A DNA stretch of 5,311 nucleotides from an uncultured Bifidobacteriaceae bacterium (GTDB lineage: Bacteria > Actinomycetota > Actinomycetes > Actinomycetales > Bifidobacteriaceae): positions 1 to 5,311 of the forward strand of contig CAMPNN010000049.1 in the NCBI GenBank assembly GCA_946891915.1. Direction: 5' to 3'. Every line of letters begins with the position of its first letter. The first letter of the stretch is position 1. The position numbers were made by a program, and so were the translations under genes. A model generated the notes under the pieces. It worked only from the letters and a program-made list of their open reading frames with translations, was not told where the DNA came from and ran no database searches. Shown piece by piece: positions 4,846 through 5,311 of this stretch.

Positions 4846-5311
4846 ATGGCAGAAAATAACAACTCCGCGGTTCTTGAAAACGAAGAAGAACTGACTAGCT
4901 ACACCACTGAAACTAACGCTGGTGCTGGCACTGGTACTTCCGCTATTGAGCCAGGCTACGGCACTGGTCGTCGTAAGGAAGCTGTTGCTCGCGTGCGCTT
5001 GGTTCCAGGCTCCGGCAAGTGGACCATCAATGGTCGCACTTTGGAAGAGTACTTCCCATCCCGCCTGTTGCAGCGCGAAGTGAATTCACCAATCGTGTTG
5101 CTCAAGCTTGAAGGCAAGTTTGACGTTGTTGTTCTCGTGGACGGCGGCGGCACTACCGGCCAGGCTGGTGCTATTCGTTTGGGCGTGGCTCGTGCTTTGA
5201 ACGCTATCGATCGTGATGCAAACCGTATTGCTTTGAAGAAGGCTGGCTTCTTGACCCGCGACGCTCGCGTTGTGGAACGCAAGAAGGCTGGTTTGCACAA
5301 GGCACGTCGTG
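4846..5311 (+). CDS. rpsI: 30S ribosomal protein S9 (3' end outside the window)
   Basis: The frame begins at ATG after AAGGAG (4833-4838) with 7-nt spacing and is still open at the right edge after 155 codons. Actinobacterial S9 is about 163 residues, so only around 8 codons are missing, including the basic C-terminal tail that reaches the P-site tRNA. An acidic and Thr/Gly-rich N-terminal extension (1-37), common in actinobacterial S9, precedes the core. The core starts at [16 protein letters not shown] (37-52) and contains [10 protein letters not shown] (61-70) and the S9 signature [19 protein letters not shown] (100-118). It is co-transcribed with rplM. No frameshift is seen. Confidence 0.97.
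   Translation, partial: MAENNNSAVLENEEELTSYTTETNAGAGTGTSAIEPGYGTGRRKEAVARVRLVPGSGKWTINGRTLEEYFPSRLLQREVNSPIVLLKLEGKFDVVVLVDGGGTTGQAGAIRLGVARALNAIDRDANRIALKKAGFLTRDARVVERKKAGLHKARR

Overview
This is an AT-rich window with every real gene on the + strand. The proteins and the order malQ - rplM - rpsI look like a member of the Bifidobacteriaceae. The low GC content, unlike most Bifidobacterium, points towards Gardnerella or a close relative. That assignment is inferred from gene content and base composition, not from a database search.

Region 1 (1-1694) reads as a three-gene operon. A putative promoter (14-42) has a 17-bp inverted repeat (39-55) over its -10 box. It is followed by a small CsoR/RcnR/FrmR-family sensor-repressor, a YigZ/IMPACT-family protein (gap 6 bp) and a protein with LRV-like alpha-helical repeats (gap 10 bp). 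The repressor keeps the family's first Cys and its His, but has Lys where copper sensors have their second Cys, so it may not sense Cu(I).

Region 2 (1695-4028) has a 159-bp spacer carrying a good sigma70-type promoter. Its -35 box lies inside a perfect 16-bp palindrome, TTGTGAAATTTCACAA, a likely operator. Its -10 box lies so close to the malQ ATG that the mRNA is probably leaderless. malQ encodes a complete GH77 4-alpha-glucanotransferase with all three catalytic acids, used in maltodextrin/glycogen metabolism.

Region 3 (4029-4378) is 350 bp without a conventional gene. First come three 14-bp tandem repeats and decayed copies. Then follow promoter-like boxes, a strong stem-loop/dyad (4196-4232), and a leader that can form a 12-pair long-range helix (4233-4244 with 4352-4363). 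A 17-codon upstream ORF (4310-4363) has its own Shine-Dalgarno, and its last three codons and stop are the 3' strand of that helix. The layout suggests an r-protein autoregulatory or attenuation-like leader and is the most interesting part of the window.

Region 4 (4379-5311) is the L13-S9 ribosomal protein operon: complete rplM, then rpsI, which runs off the right edge about 8 codons before its expected end.
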